Assembly (NCBI GenBank): GCA_009363875.1
Contig: CM018683.1
Span: forward strand, 48,039,711 to 48,103,710
DNA: 64,000 nucleotides
Direction of reading: 5' to 3'
Source of the DNA: Mikania micrantha
Taxonomy: Eukaryota; Streptophyta; Magnoliopsida; Asterales; Asteraceae
Position numbers and translations under genes: made by a program. Under the pieces are notes generated by a model. The model searched no databases, was not told the origin of the DNA, and saw only the letters and a list, made by a program, of their open reading frames with translations. Of this stretch, positions 44,936 to 56,864 are shown in pieces (position 1 is the stretch's first letter; each line of letters starts with the position of its first letter).

Positions 44936-47900
44936 GGTAACATCAGTGCCCGAACCATAGTCAAAACAGTAACATGCATAGTAGATCAGGTATGAACTAT
45001 GTGTATTACATGTGTAATAATATAACTTGATGTTCAATACGCATCTATTAAGTATCTATTTCAGAAACATGTTGTGAATCCATGGTTAAACAATCAGTAA
45101 CATATATGAGAATACAAACTTGTTATGTGAATCTTTGTTAGGTTCATTATGTATAAACGTATGTGAGATGGTACAGAACAAAACAATAACGGACACTGTT
45201 ACATTAATATTAAACTGACGGAATATTCGTGTGAATGACGATTCGCACGAATATATCTGAAAGTTTAACGTTCTGAATGATGTCTAATAATTAGATAATC
45301 AAATCGAGAAGTACAGTTCTCGTCGTGTTCGTACGGGTGACGATCCGAACGAACATGCGCGAAAACAGTACGATTCAATTAAACAGTTAAATTAAACAAT
45401 TTTTGAATTTTAAAAATAAATAAAAATATAATTAGGAAATTTATTAGGAATTACAACCTAAAATAATTTAGAAAACACTATTTTTGAATATCGTAACGTT
45501 TCGTTACGAGAAATCCGAAAGCCGATGCGTTTATGCGAGACTGCGCGAAACCGAACGAACACGAACGCAACCGAACATTAAAAAGTGTTAAAATGGCATT
45601 AAATGCCATTCAACACAACCATCTACTCATTCTCTCTCTAAAATTCCGTCGACTTCTCTCTCTACTCTCTCTAAAATTTCAAAACCCAAAACCCTTCAAT
45701 TCTTCACCAAATCAGGTGATTTTGGTGTGAAAAAAACCACAACAACGTGTAGATCATGAAAGTACGAAGAATAAGAGTTTTGAGTCATCGAAATCAAGGT
45801 AAAATCGAGCTAAAACCCATGATTTTTAGGGTTTTCATCAAAACCTAATTTCTGCATCTTACCACGAGTTTTAAACCCTCAAAAGCCATAGGAATTGCAC
45901 GACATCAGCCTTGAGTGATGAAGGAACTCGTGGAACACCTTGAATGTTCCATAATCGCGAAAGTGGTGCCGAATGTATGCTTGGCAGCAGCTCATACGAA
46001 TGAGCATCATCGGATGCAGTTTAGGCAAATAGACCTATATGAACGGCTTCATGGATGAATGAACATCTTATTCGCATGAGCTGGGCGACTGAATGAATCA
46101 TTGGGTGAATGGAACCGCACGACTGAATCCAATTGGTGAATGAACTTCTCATTCGTGTGATTTTAGATGAACGAATGAACTGTCATATGAATGACTCATT
46201 CGTGGAGTTCCACTCGTGTGACTTTGTGGGCGTATGGTACTCATTCGTATTACAGCTCATTCGCCCCACAAATTTCAGGTTTCAATCGTATGAACAATAC
46301 TCATTCGTATCTCAGTTTCAGTTGTTCGGGAACTTCATGGACTAACAAATTCAAGGGTGATTATCTAAGTGTTAATCGAAAAAATCTAATGACACCAACC
46401 TTGACTTTAGGTTTTCTAAACAAGTAAACTAAGAGCATTTCATAAAATAACAACAAGTTAAGGGGTATGTTAAGTAGTTGTGGGTACAAACTAAAGAACT
46501 AAACGAGATCATGATGATTCAAAGAACAAATCGAGTACGAGTGTTATAACCTTATGTTAGCAACACTCAACACTTAGCAAGTTCCTTACGTGGGTAGTTA
46601 ACCAAGATTACTCTAAATGAATGATCTTAGTAGATAACTAATTCAAGTAGGAATCAAAAGTCGTAGCGTTAACAAGAAACATATAAGAACTTGGTGAATA
46701 ACTTTCATAAGTTAGTTCAAGTTCTAACATGATTAAATTGTAGTTTTCATAAAATAACTAGACTTTTATTTAAAATGGAATGATTTATAACATGTAACTA
46801 TAGTTTGGTAAAGATCATCTTAACATGTTTTATGAAAGTATGGTAAGGTAAATTAAGAGCCTTATTAAAATAAATATGACTTTTGTATTTTAATTAAGGT
46901 TTAGTAAATGATGATTTATTTAAATAATCATATCTTCAAACATCATAAACCATATGTAAATAAGTTAAGTCCTAAATGGAATATGGGATAAGGGGACAAA
47001 TAGGGTATGTAATTTGGAATAAGTAGAGTAAATCATAGTAACACACCAGTAGGTCTTAGGACACATAGTTGCACACATAGACCAAAACCCTAAATACGTC
47101 AACTATAATTACTTATAGTATTTGAATCATAATAAATCAAATCAGGTAGTGAAGATACTTAGCTTACAACAAACGAGCGCACACATCTTTCTTGGTTGAT
47201 TCATAAGAACTACAACACAGGTGAGTTCATTGCCCCTTTTCTAAACATTTTTGTTTTAGAAACGCGGGGCTGAAAAGCATGAGTAAATTATTTTCTTTGG
47301 ATTATATTTTACTTAAATGCTTTTAAATTCTATATGTTTTGTATGTATAAATGATACCCTATATCATATCTAGGTAAATGTTTATTCAGGTTTTACTAAC
47401 CCTATCTACTTATAATCTAAGTGGATATTTGTGTTAAACTAAACATTTTAACGAATCAAACAAAACTATTCTGACAAAACAAGTGTGTGAGTTCAACGAA
47501 TCAAACAAAACTATTTCAACAAAACTAACATTCGATGTTCAACGAACGAAGTGTTCAACGATCAATGAATCAAGAGTACATTCGTTAAAAGAATCTAGTA
47601 TTCAATGATCAACAAATCAAGTGCATCTTGCAACGAAACTAGACGAATCAATAAATCATTTTGGGAAATATCAAAGATAGCATATGCCAACGAAACTATA
47701 CGAAACAAGGGATGAAGCTAGGCGCAACAAGTACGAAACAAAAACCATACATTTCAAGAATTCCTAGCTAGACCATTTGATTTGTAGGTCACATGTTTGA
47801 ATATATTTACAGAATCCCCTAACTTTTAAGAACCTTTGATTGACATACTAGCCTACTCGAGTTTCACCAAGGCCCAATCATTAGGACTTAGCTTTCAATT

Positions 47901-48481
47901 TAAATGTTTACTTATTAATTATTATAGCATTTCAAATTTACAATGCCCACAATTTTTCACATATGCCATGGTGTTGTTGTTTCATTAATGTACAAACAAA
48001 TGTTTTGATGAATCTAATGAATCTAATGTTTTGACGAAACTAACGAATCAAGTGTTTTGATGAATTTAACGGAACAAGCATGGTGACGAAACTAACGAAA
48101 GAAGTGTGATGATGGTTGAGAGTGAAACGCTTAATTATCATTAACAACAATATTCTATGTGATTTGGTATGTGGTGGGCTGGCGGCTGGGTTTGACCCTA
48201 CGTATGCCCTATATATAAGCATACTTGACTGGATAGTTTAGGTAGTTGTTGGTGAGGTTAAGGTTTTCACTTGGTCAGGTTTGTACAACAATCATTTTCA
48301 ATAACAAAACTATATGAACTCACCAGCCATGTGTTGACTCTACATTACTTCTCAGGTGACAAACAGGTTAATAGGGAGTTCGTGCTTTTGGACTAGGATG
48401 CCCAGATAGAGGACCTAGTATTTTGAACATGCATATTTTGAACATCATTATATAGATTGTTTTTTATATCTTGTGCACATA
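44936..48481 (+). repeat. 3' LTR of I, truncated by J
   Basis: GGTAACATCAGTGCC is homologous to the solo LTR and K LTR starts, with a changed first base. It contains an ATTCG/GAATGA motif array (about 45960-46310), a TATA box CTATATATAAG (48209-48219) and the CTCACCAGCC...TTCTCAGGTGA block (48311-48362). It ends where J begins. Confidence 0.75.
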
Positions 48482-48550
48482 TGTAACATTCCTGAACTTT
48501 GTGATAAACAATTATATTAAATAATATTTGACGTCATTTGAAATTTTTAT

Positions 48551-48609
48551 CTATTATATATATATATATACACACACACACATACATATGAGAAAACAAA
48601 TTTTAAACA

Positions 48610-48650
<41 letters not shown>
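48551..48650. repeat. TA/CA microsatellites in J
   Basis: (TA)n followed by (CA)n lies at 48551-48588, and a longer (TA)n at about 48615-48646. Confidence 0.95.
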
Positions 48651-49620
48651 AATGGATATGATTAAATACATATGTATTTAAAATTTCACAAGTTATAGAT
48701 ATAAAAAAAACATATTTTTTATAAAGTTTGTTTATAAATTTATAATAAGTTTTAGTAGATTTAGAACTTATTTTTAACAGATATATAAATAGAAAATAAA
48801 TAAATTTTGATAAAAAACTATATAATAATAATCACAAAACATTTTATAAACAAAACATTTATTTTAAACACTTTAAACATATTAATTTTTATAAACTTTA
48901 AATATAGTTAAACTAAGTAAAATGAAAGTTAAGAGGGTAATTTTTCCATTTCTGAAACTGGTTTTGAGAGGGAAAAATCACAGGGGGTGTTCTTGTCAAA
49001 CCCTTAAAGTTCTTTTCCCTTTCACCCAATCCCTTACCCGTTTCTTCCTTGGATCGACCCAAATCAAATACCGACCCAATTTCGACCCGTTTCTATTTCA
49101 GTCGAATTCCAGTCAATTACAGCTAATAAAACTCGATTATGGAAAGGTTTTAAGAGTCTGAATCATCCTCAATCACCAATTAATCGAATTAATAGCATAT
49201 CAGTCGCGAACCATTACCAAAAATACTTTTGAATACGCGTTAATCAAAAGCGGCTCAAACGAGTATCAAAAACCCAATTAAACATATCAATATGCTCATT
49301 CAACATTCACAAAACATTCTGTAACACAAAATACATTCACAAACATTCAATATCGCGAATCAAGACCAAACTTCCTCGAATGCTCGGCTTTCAGGTCCTC
49401 AATTCGAAATCCATCAATTACTCAACTAAGGTAAGACATTTTAACACCATTCTACTCGTTTTTCAGTAAGGGATCAAAGCCCCATGATTTCTGTTACAAT
49501 CTGGCTTTCAAAGGAACGAATTTGGTGGGGAACGGATCTAGGGCTCTTTAGTTATAATCTGATTTGGGAAGGGAACTGAGTCATGTTAAGATAAAAACAT
49601 TGTAAAGGGAATCCAATCAC

Positions 49621-49695
49621 GGCTGCGGCCATGGTTCAATGGTTAGAGCGTGTGATGTTGATTAGATGGTCGCCGATTCGATTCTCTTTCCAGCC
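49621..49695 (+). other. tRNA-like segment with pol III A and B boxes
   Basis: TGGTTCAATGG (49632-49642) fits the A box, GATTCGATTCT (49675-49685) fits the B box at tRNA spacing, and GGCTG at the start can pair with CAGCC at the end. A T-rich run follows. The D and T stems pair poorly, so this is a tRNA relic or SINE head and not a working tRNA. Confidence 0.4.
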
Positions 49696-49942
49696 GGATA
49701 AAACCAGTTTTGGGCAAATTTTTTTATATTTTCTTATTTAAAAATCATTTTTAAATCATGTTTTCACATAAAATTGTTTTTATTAAAAAACTATCATTTG
49801 AAACAATAATTATAATAATAACAATAATAAAATAAAAATAAAAATTTTAATAACAACAACATATATATAAGGTTTATGTTATTATTTTCAAATAGTTATC
49901 TTTTACGTGAACATTTTATTTTTTAGAAAGATTGTAAACACT

Positions 49943-49952
49943 TTATTATTAC

Positions 49953-50048
<96 letters not shown>

Positions 50049-50070
50049 TATTATTATTATTATTATTATT
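49943..50070. repeat. (ATT)n microsatellite in J
   Basis: About 42 near-perfect ATT units with a few ACT interruptions. Confidence 0.97.
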
Positions 50071-52224
50071 CTAAAACATACAAATGATTCTTTAAAGGTG
50101 ATTAAACTTTTAATATTTATATAAATGTTTTAAAAAAATAGCATTTTTAATTATTCTTTTCAACTATGAATCTTTTTATTTCAATTATTTAAACTTATAT
50201 GACATGAAAAATCTAAAAGTTATTTATCTAGCTTCAATTTCATAAACCTTATCTCAAAATTATTAAACTCAATAAAACGTTTTTTTTATTATTGAAATTA
50301 AACCTATTTTGATTCATAAACTTAAACTTTTTTTTAAACCATAACACAACTAAATGATTAACATAATAAAGATGTTAAACATAATGAAAAACATTTACAA
50401 TAAAATCAAATAAGATTTACTTATCGTTTGAATAAAACGATTGTTAAATATTCAAACTATATACAACGAAACAAAAATCGAACCCGTTGATCCATTTAGA
50501 ACTTAAGGAAAATCAATAGAAAAACATAGTTAAGCCAACATTATGTCAAATGAACTAAATAGGTGAACATTGAACTTGTTGGATATTTGTGAACTACTAT
50601 TTGACAACTATTGTGCACATCGATCTCATCTAGTGACTGTAATATATCTATTGGACTGACCATCCCACCAATGTTCGATTTACCCTTTTGGGGAAGCCCG
50701 TGGTGATAGTTTGCTAGCTTTGAGCATTGTTTGTAGTGCTACACATTGGTTAAACATCATTTGTTAACATTAGTTGATCTGCTTTACTTGCTAGTTCATT
50801 TTAACTATGTTCATTATGCTTTGTGTTCACATATGACATCATTTATAATATTTTTGTAAACATATTTCGGTGTGAGTATTGAAACCTATGCAACTCACCA
50901 ACTATTCGTAGTTGACACTTGATTTTAAACATGTTTCAGGTGGAAATGACAAGTTAGCTATATCAACGGGCATGGATTAGCTTACAATTAATTTGTATTT
51001 AATGTATTAGAATTGAAATGATGTAACAGTTAGGGTTTGAGAATTTGAAGCAATGTAATAAATGTTTGAGTTTAATGTTTGAACTATTTACAACTTTATA
51101 CCTTGTGCTATGAACAATCTACACTTCGTGCCGCCCCAATGTCTCCGCCATCGGTCGGGGTGTGTAACATCAGTGCCGGAAACGTTACCGGAATAGTGAT
51201 CTGCACAGTAACTTGCACAGTAACTCAGGTACAAACTATGTGAACTATTTGTATGCTATTATCAAGTAATGCTTGACACTAAACTATTATGCAATTGTTT
51301 CAGCAATCTGATTAAATTTCTCGGTTTAACAGTCAGAAACATATCAGAAAACATTGAATTGACACACGAATGCTTGTTAATATGCTATTTTGTATAATCG
51401 TATGCGAGGTTGAACAGAACAAAGCAATAACGGACGTCGTTACAGGAATGCTAAATGGACAGATTATTCGAATAGGTGACGATCTGTACGAATACATATG
51501 AAATTTTAACGTTCTGAATGATGTCCAATAATTAGAAAACCATATTGAAAAGTGTAGTTATCGTCGTATTCGTACGGGTGACGATTCGAACGAACACGTG
51601 CGACGACTATACGATTCCATTTAAACCGTAAATTTAACGTTCTCAGAAAATTTAAAATAAACGAAAGATATTTAGTTAATTTGCTAGGGATAACCACCTA
51701 AATTAATTTAATAAACCTTACCTTTAAAACCGTAACATTTCGTTACGAAAACGTAACGAAACGACGTTTCTATGCGAAACCGAGCGAGAAACCGAACGGA
51801 CCCGAACCTAACCGGGTAAACTAAAGCCATTTATTATGGCATTAAATGCCATAATCAAGCCTCCACCTACCCATCTTCCCCAAAATGTCGGCTCTCTCTC
51901 TACACTCTCTCTATAGAAACCCATCTTCTATCTCCTCCATTTCTTAACCAAATCAAGAGATTTTGGTGTCTAAAGGACCACCCCATCACGTAGAACTCGA
52001 AAGTAAAGTCGATCCAAGCTTTGAACCATTTGATTTGAGGTAAAAATCAATCTTTTGATGCGTTTTTAGGGTTTTCAAAACCCTTAGATTCGAACCCCAT
52101 GAAAGCCGGTTCTACCCACTTTGGCCCTTAGGAAACTACACTAAATCATGCTAGAATGATGGGGGAGCAAGTGAGCTATCATGGGCTGTGATTAAATCGC
52201 GAATTGATGGAGGCTGCAACCCCA

Positions 52225-52570
52225 AGGTCGTGATGGCCGAATGACTCCCATCAACTAGGCCGAATGGCCCTAGCCAAAGCAATCAAGCCCTTTCGGCCGA
52301 ATGGCCCAGGGTCTTCTTCGACCGAGACCTTCATTCGATCGGGGTTATCTCATTCGGCAGCCTCCCATTCGACCAAAGCCAACTCTTCATTCGGCAGCTT
52401 TCAATCGGCCAGGATCACATTCGGTTGTGCTAAGCCCATTCAGCCAGGCCACTCCGTCGGCCAGGGGCTCACTCGGTCGGACTCCACTCGGCCAAGCTTC
52501 TTTCGCGTTAAGTCCCTTCGGCCAAAAACCTTCGGCCCATCTGATTTGGTTCCTTCGGCTAGAGGCTTGA
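52225..52570. repeat. ATTCGGCC motif array in the K 5' LTR
   Basis: Degenerate copies of CATTCGGCC/CGGCCGAATGGC, corresponding to 60962-61608 in the 3' LTR and to 41310-41700 in the solo LTR. Confidence 0.75.
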
Positions 52571-53689
52571 TTGTGAACTACAAGTTGTGATCAAGGGGGT
52601 TGGGTGCATGAATTGCATGGGTTAAATATGTGTGTGCATGGGAAACTATTATTGTTTTCTAACAAGAAGCCACCTTAGTTTTAAACAAAGGTGACAAGCT
52701 TGTAAGCCTTTCATGCTAGAAATTAAAACACCAACACTTTGCTAAACCAATGTTAAACATATATCTTGTCTATCGCTTGGGATTGTGGATAAACAAGAAC
52801 TAATGCAACCACATCAAAGGTTTTACACATTTGAGCATAAAGCAAAAGTTGCAAAGAATCAAGGAATTTAACTTAGTGTTAGTGTTAGTTATTAACACAC
52901 GATACTTAGTAAATGCCATATCATATACAACTCGGTTGGGTTGTTCGTTGAACTTTCTAATCTAAGTTGTACTCACGAATGATCAAAAAACCAAGAGAAG
53001 CTAAGACTTAACCATAGGCTTAGAGTTGATCAAATTGGATTAACTTAAGTCTAACAAGCTAACTTACGATTTTCTTAAAATAAATTATGTTTTAGTGAAA
53101 GAAAATGATTTAGCGACTCAATACTTAAAATGTTTTAAAATGAAAGAGATTGATTTCTAATTAAATACTTAACCTAGTTTGATTTGATTAAAATGTCTTA
53201 ATTAAAGATATTGAATTCAACTAGCATTAGCCTTACATAATTAAGGTTTATATAGCAACTATTCATGGGATAATGTTTATAAGTGGGTAATACGTTTGGA
53301 ATAGTTAGATGAAATTCTAGCAACACATTAGTAACATAGGACACTTAGGTGCACGCCGAGACCAAAACCCTAGATTGTGTTTATTACGAAGACTTATAGT
53401 ATTCGAATCTCTTAAAACAACTCAGGTGTTGAAGATACTGAAGCTACAACTAACGAGCGCACATTATCTGTGGTAATTCATACTTAGCAACACATGTGAG
53501 TTCATTTGTCCCTTTTCAAACAAATTGGTTTTACTTTGGGACTGAGAAGCATGCTATACATTTTAAACGAGTGTTTAAACATTTCATAAATGCTTTTATA
53601 TTTATTCATAATGCTAATACTAATGCTTATTACACTTATTCTAAAAACTAAAAGCTAAGGCTTTATACTAAGAGTTAACGCTTCATACA

Positions 53690-53775
53690 CTTAACTCAAA
53701 TGCTACATGCTAATGCTACATGACAAGATTACATGCTAATGCTACATGCTAAGATTACATGCTAATGCTACATAC
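53690..53775. repeat. Short ATGCTA(C/A) tandem repeats in K LTR
   Basis: Units such as CATGCTAATGCTACATGCTAAG are repeated several times. Confidence 0.7.
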
Positions 53776-53982
53776 TTTTATACTACTGGATGCTTTTCAT
53801 ATACAAAGAATGCAAAGACTAACAGGCTGAAATACTTTTATAAACTATGTTTTTAAAGCTGAATGCTCAAACTCAGAAAGACATATGTGCTTGATATGCT
53901 CGAATGCTCGAAATTCCTGAAATGCTCTGAATGCTTTAAACTCTTGTATGCTTTATATGCTTGAAATGCTAAGACAAACGGT

Positions 53983-54260
53983 TTGGCCTCTCAGTGTTTG
54001 CCATACCGGTTGTGAAGCTAGTACTTGTGCACAGGATACGTAAATGCTATGCTATATGAATGCTATAAACTTGTATTCTAAAGCTATCGGCTATAGTAGA
54101 ACATACTGATTTGGCTTCTCAGTGCTTGCCATAGGGTGTCTTCATAGTCAGGACATGAAGGAACAGCTTGTTGGCCTCTCAGTGCTTGCCATAGGGTGTT
54201 CTTCATAGTCAGGACTCGGAGGAACAGACTGTTGGCCACTCAGTGCTTGGCACACAGTAA
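53983..54260. repeat. 60-bp tandem repeat in K LTR
   Basis: TTGGCCTCTCAGTGCTTGCCAT-type units start at 54111, 54171 and 54232, with a diverged copy at 53983. Confidence 0.75.
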
Positions 54261-54523
54261 TTCCTCATTGTCCAACCATGACTGTGATATGTGACTAGGA
54301 TGAATCTGGTTTTCTTTAGTTGACTTTGTGTCATCTTAGAAATCCTTTATCAAACCACCGATGTTGCTAATCACATTTAGTTCCGATATGCTAAAGCTAT
54401 GATGGGAATGGGATTGGATGGTAGGTAAAATGCTTAATTATCATTAACAACAATGTCATATGTGGTTTAGTATGTGGTGGGATGGCGTTTGGGCGGGTTG
54501 TAGGCTCCACCCTTTCGTATGCC

Positions 54524-54534
54524 CTATATATAAG
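54524..54534 (+). promoter_or_regulatory. TATA box in the K 5' LTR
   Basis: CTATATATAAG follows TATGCC, in a block conserved with the solo LTR and LTR I. It lies about 510 bp before the LTR end. Confidence 0.6.
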
Positions 54535-55043
54535 CATACCGAATTGGATATTACAGGTGATGTTAATGAGGTTAAGTTTATACCGAAAAGGTTTGCAAAA
54601 GCTATTTTTTTTTCAAATACTAAAACTATATGAACTCACCAACCATTATGTTGACTTTGTTTTCTTTCATTCTTTCTTAGGTGATGTACAGGATTAAGCT
54701 AAGGCTCAAAAATGCATGCTAGGATGCCCAGTTAAAGGACCTAGCATAATTTTGAAAAGCACATGTTTTGATGATTGTTGTGAATCACTTTTGACATCTT
54801 GTACAGTTACAAGATAGTAAACATTTTATTCTTTTGATAGGCTTAGTTAAATTATCAAGCATTGACAACTGTAATTTATCTTTGTAATCCTAGTTTAATG
54901 CTATTTGTGCTTTAGTTATTCTCCATGCTGATGCTATGTAAACAATCTGCTCATCACGATTATCATCTCACGATATCACGCCCCGGGAATCTTTCGCCCA
55001 GCGGGACACACGATCTAGCCCACCGGCTCGGGGTGTGACAGAT

Positions 55044-55055
55044 TGGTATCAGAGC
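55044..55055 (+). other. Primer binding site of K (initiator Met-tRNA)
   Basis: TGGTATCAGAGC lies 3 bp after the LTR. Confidence 0.9.
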
Positions 55056-55211
55056 TCAAGGTTATAGAGAATAATAGGTCATTTACTTGAAACGGTTTGG
55101 CCTAGACTATAACTTAGGGACCCACATGTAGAGAACATAGGATTTATGCTTGCATTGTGTCTTCTGCATTCGATTACTGCACTAACCAATATTCTTTTGG
55201 TTATGATCAGA

Positions 55212-56864
55212 ATGCCGCCTAGAAGACCACCTCCTTTGCTGCCATCGCCACAAAACTCAGCCCTGCACTCGTCAACACCTTCACCACCTGATTCACTACC
55301 GCCTCCTCCTCCCCCACACATTCCTCCTCTAAACCCTGATGCAACTCCAGGTTTAGACCCTGCTACTGTTGCCTTGGTAACATTACTGAGCAGCGAGCTG
55401 ACTAACCAGCTGAAGGATGTTATCCCGGAGATGATCAACAGAATTCATGGCCACGACAATAACTCTAGGCATACTATGGGGGAAGCTCGTGGAAACACCG
55501 GCACTACTTCAGACTGTTCCTACAAATCATTCATAGGATGCAAACCGCCAAGCTTTAGCGGCGTTGAAGGAGCTGTTGAACTGATCCAATGGTTAGAGAA
55601 GATGGAGACCACTCTGGATATTAGCGGTTGTCCAGAACACCATAAGGTTCGCTACGTTGCTGGATCGTTTAGCAAGCGGGCCTTAACATGGTGGAACTCA
55701 CAGATAAGAGCTATAGGCAGAGAAGAAGCACTGGCAATGCCTTGGGCAGATTTCAAAATCCTTCTCAGGAATGAGTTTTGTCCAAAGCATGAACTTCAGA
55801 AGCTAGAGACTGAACTGTCCAATCATGTGATGAAGGGGGCAGACCACATGGCTTATACTACTCGCTATCACGAACTGGTAGATTTGGTGCCAGAGATGGT
55901 GCCGACGCTGGAAAAGTTGATTGATCGTTATGTGGGAGGATTACCATCCTGCATTTAGGGCATTGTACTTGCTGCAAACCCTACGACTATGGAGTCAACC
56001 ATCTCCCTATCAGCTAAACTCACTGATGTAATGGTGAAATCAGGAGTTCTGAAGAAAGACTCGGGTAAAGCTAAGGAAGAACCGTCAAAGAAGCCCGAAT
56101 ATCATCAGAAGAAGAAGCAAAAGGACGTCAAGAACTATGTGATGACGACCCCTTCGAATCAAGCTGCTGCAGCACCTGCTAATGATACGCCCAAACACTA
56201 TGTGGGAATGTATCCTCAGTGTGCACAATGAAAATTTCATCATCCTACTACGGTGCAGTGCAGGAAATGCAACAGTTGTGGCTGACTAGGTCACCGGGCT
56301 CAGCAATGCCGTACTCCAATAACACAAGCTGCAAACAATGCTGCTATAGCATTACCTCCACCACCAAACCCGAGCAATCACAACAACATTAATAGGGGAT
56401 ACTATAACTATGGAGAATTAGGCCATTTCTCCAGAGACTGTCCAAAGAGAGTGCAACAGGAAGCTCAAGCACCTCGTGGGAGGGCTTTTGTGATTGGGGC
56501 CAATGCAGCACGCCAAGACCCTAACGTGGTCACTGGTACATTTCGTTTACATGACTTTTATGCATCTATTCTGTTTGACACTGGTGCAGATCAGAGTTTT
56601 ATTTCATCTGATTTTGCACGCCAACTTAATCTTACTGAGGAATCTTTAAACTCCCCTTATATCATCGAAGTAGCAAACGGGAAACAAATCACAGCTAGCA
56701 CTATACTTAGGAACTGCCCACTTACAATTACTGACCATATATTTACCATCGACTTAATACCGATGGAGTTGGGTAGTTTCGACATCATTGTTGGATGGAT
56801 TGGCTATCTCTCAATAGAGTGGAAGTCATCTGTTCTAAATAGCTACTTCGGATTCCATTGGTGA
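55212..56864 (+). pseudogene. gag and protease of K
   Basis: The start is the ATG of MPPRRPPPLLP (55212). A Pro-rich N terminus leads into the gypsy capsid domain (FSGVEGAVELIQWLEKME, RALTWWNSQIR, FCPKHELQKLETEL). Two zinc knuckles follow: the first is broken by TGA (CNSCG-stop-LGHRAQQC, about 56272-56313), and the second has both leading cysteines replaced by tyrosine (YNYGELGHFSRDC). Aspartic protease shows LFDTGADQSFIS. In-frame stops lie at 55956-55958 and 56229-56231 as well. The frame shifts near 56850 into the next segment. Confidence 0.85.

Larger units (their letters stand above)
40050..48481 (+). mobile_element. Element I: 5'-truncated Tekay-clade gypsy element
   Basis: Only the end of integrase, the chromodomain, the polypurine tract and a 3' LTR remain. 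Two later LTR insertions interrupt it: a solo LTR at 40242-44395 and J at 48482. Upstream, it joins element F at a shared GGAATTCTACTA-like sequence. Confidence 0.75.
48482..51162 (+). repeat. LTR J of a further gypsy element (probable solo LTR)
   Basis: It begins TGTAACATTCCTGAAC within I's LTR and ends CATCGGTCGGGGTG where K starts. Chromovirus LTRs here end GGGGTGTGACA, so K probably inserted 5 bp before J's end. J shares the CTCACCAAC...GTTGAC...TTTCAGGTG block (about 50890-50943). No coding region is present. Confidence 0.6.
51163..55040 (+). repeat. 5' LTR of K (3878 bp)
   Basis: It runs from TGTAACATCAGTGCC to CGGGGTGTGACA. It contains a CGGCCGAATGG motif array (52225-52570), short ATGCTACATGCTAA repeats (53690-53775), a 60-bp repeat set (53983-54260), a TATA box (54524-54534) and the CTCACCAACC...CTTAGGTGA block (54628-54686). 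No supported ORF exists inside it. Confidence 0.9.

Noticed and set aside
49621..49695. A functional tRNA gene
   Set aside because: The D and T stems do not pair well and only five acceptor pairs are seen.
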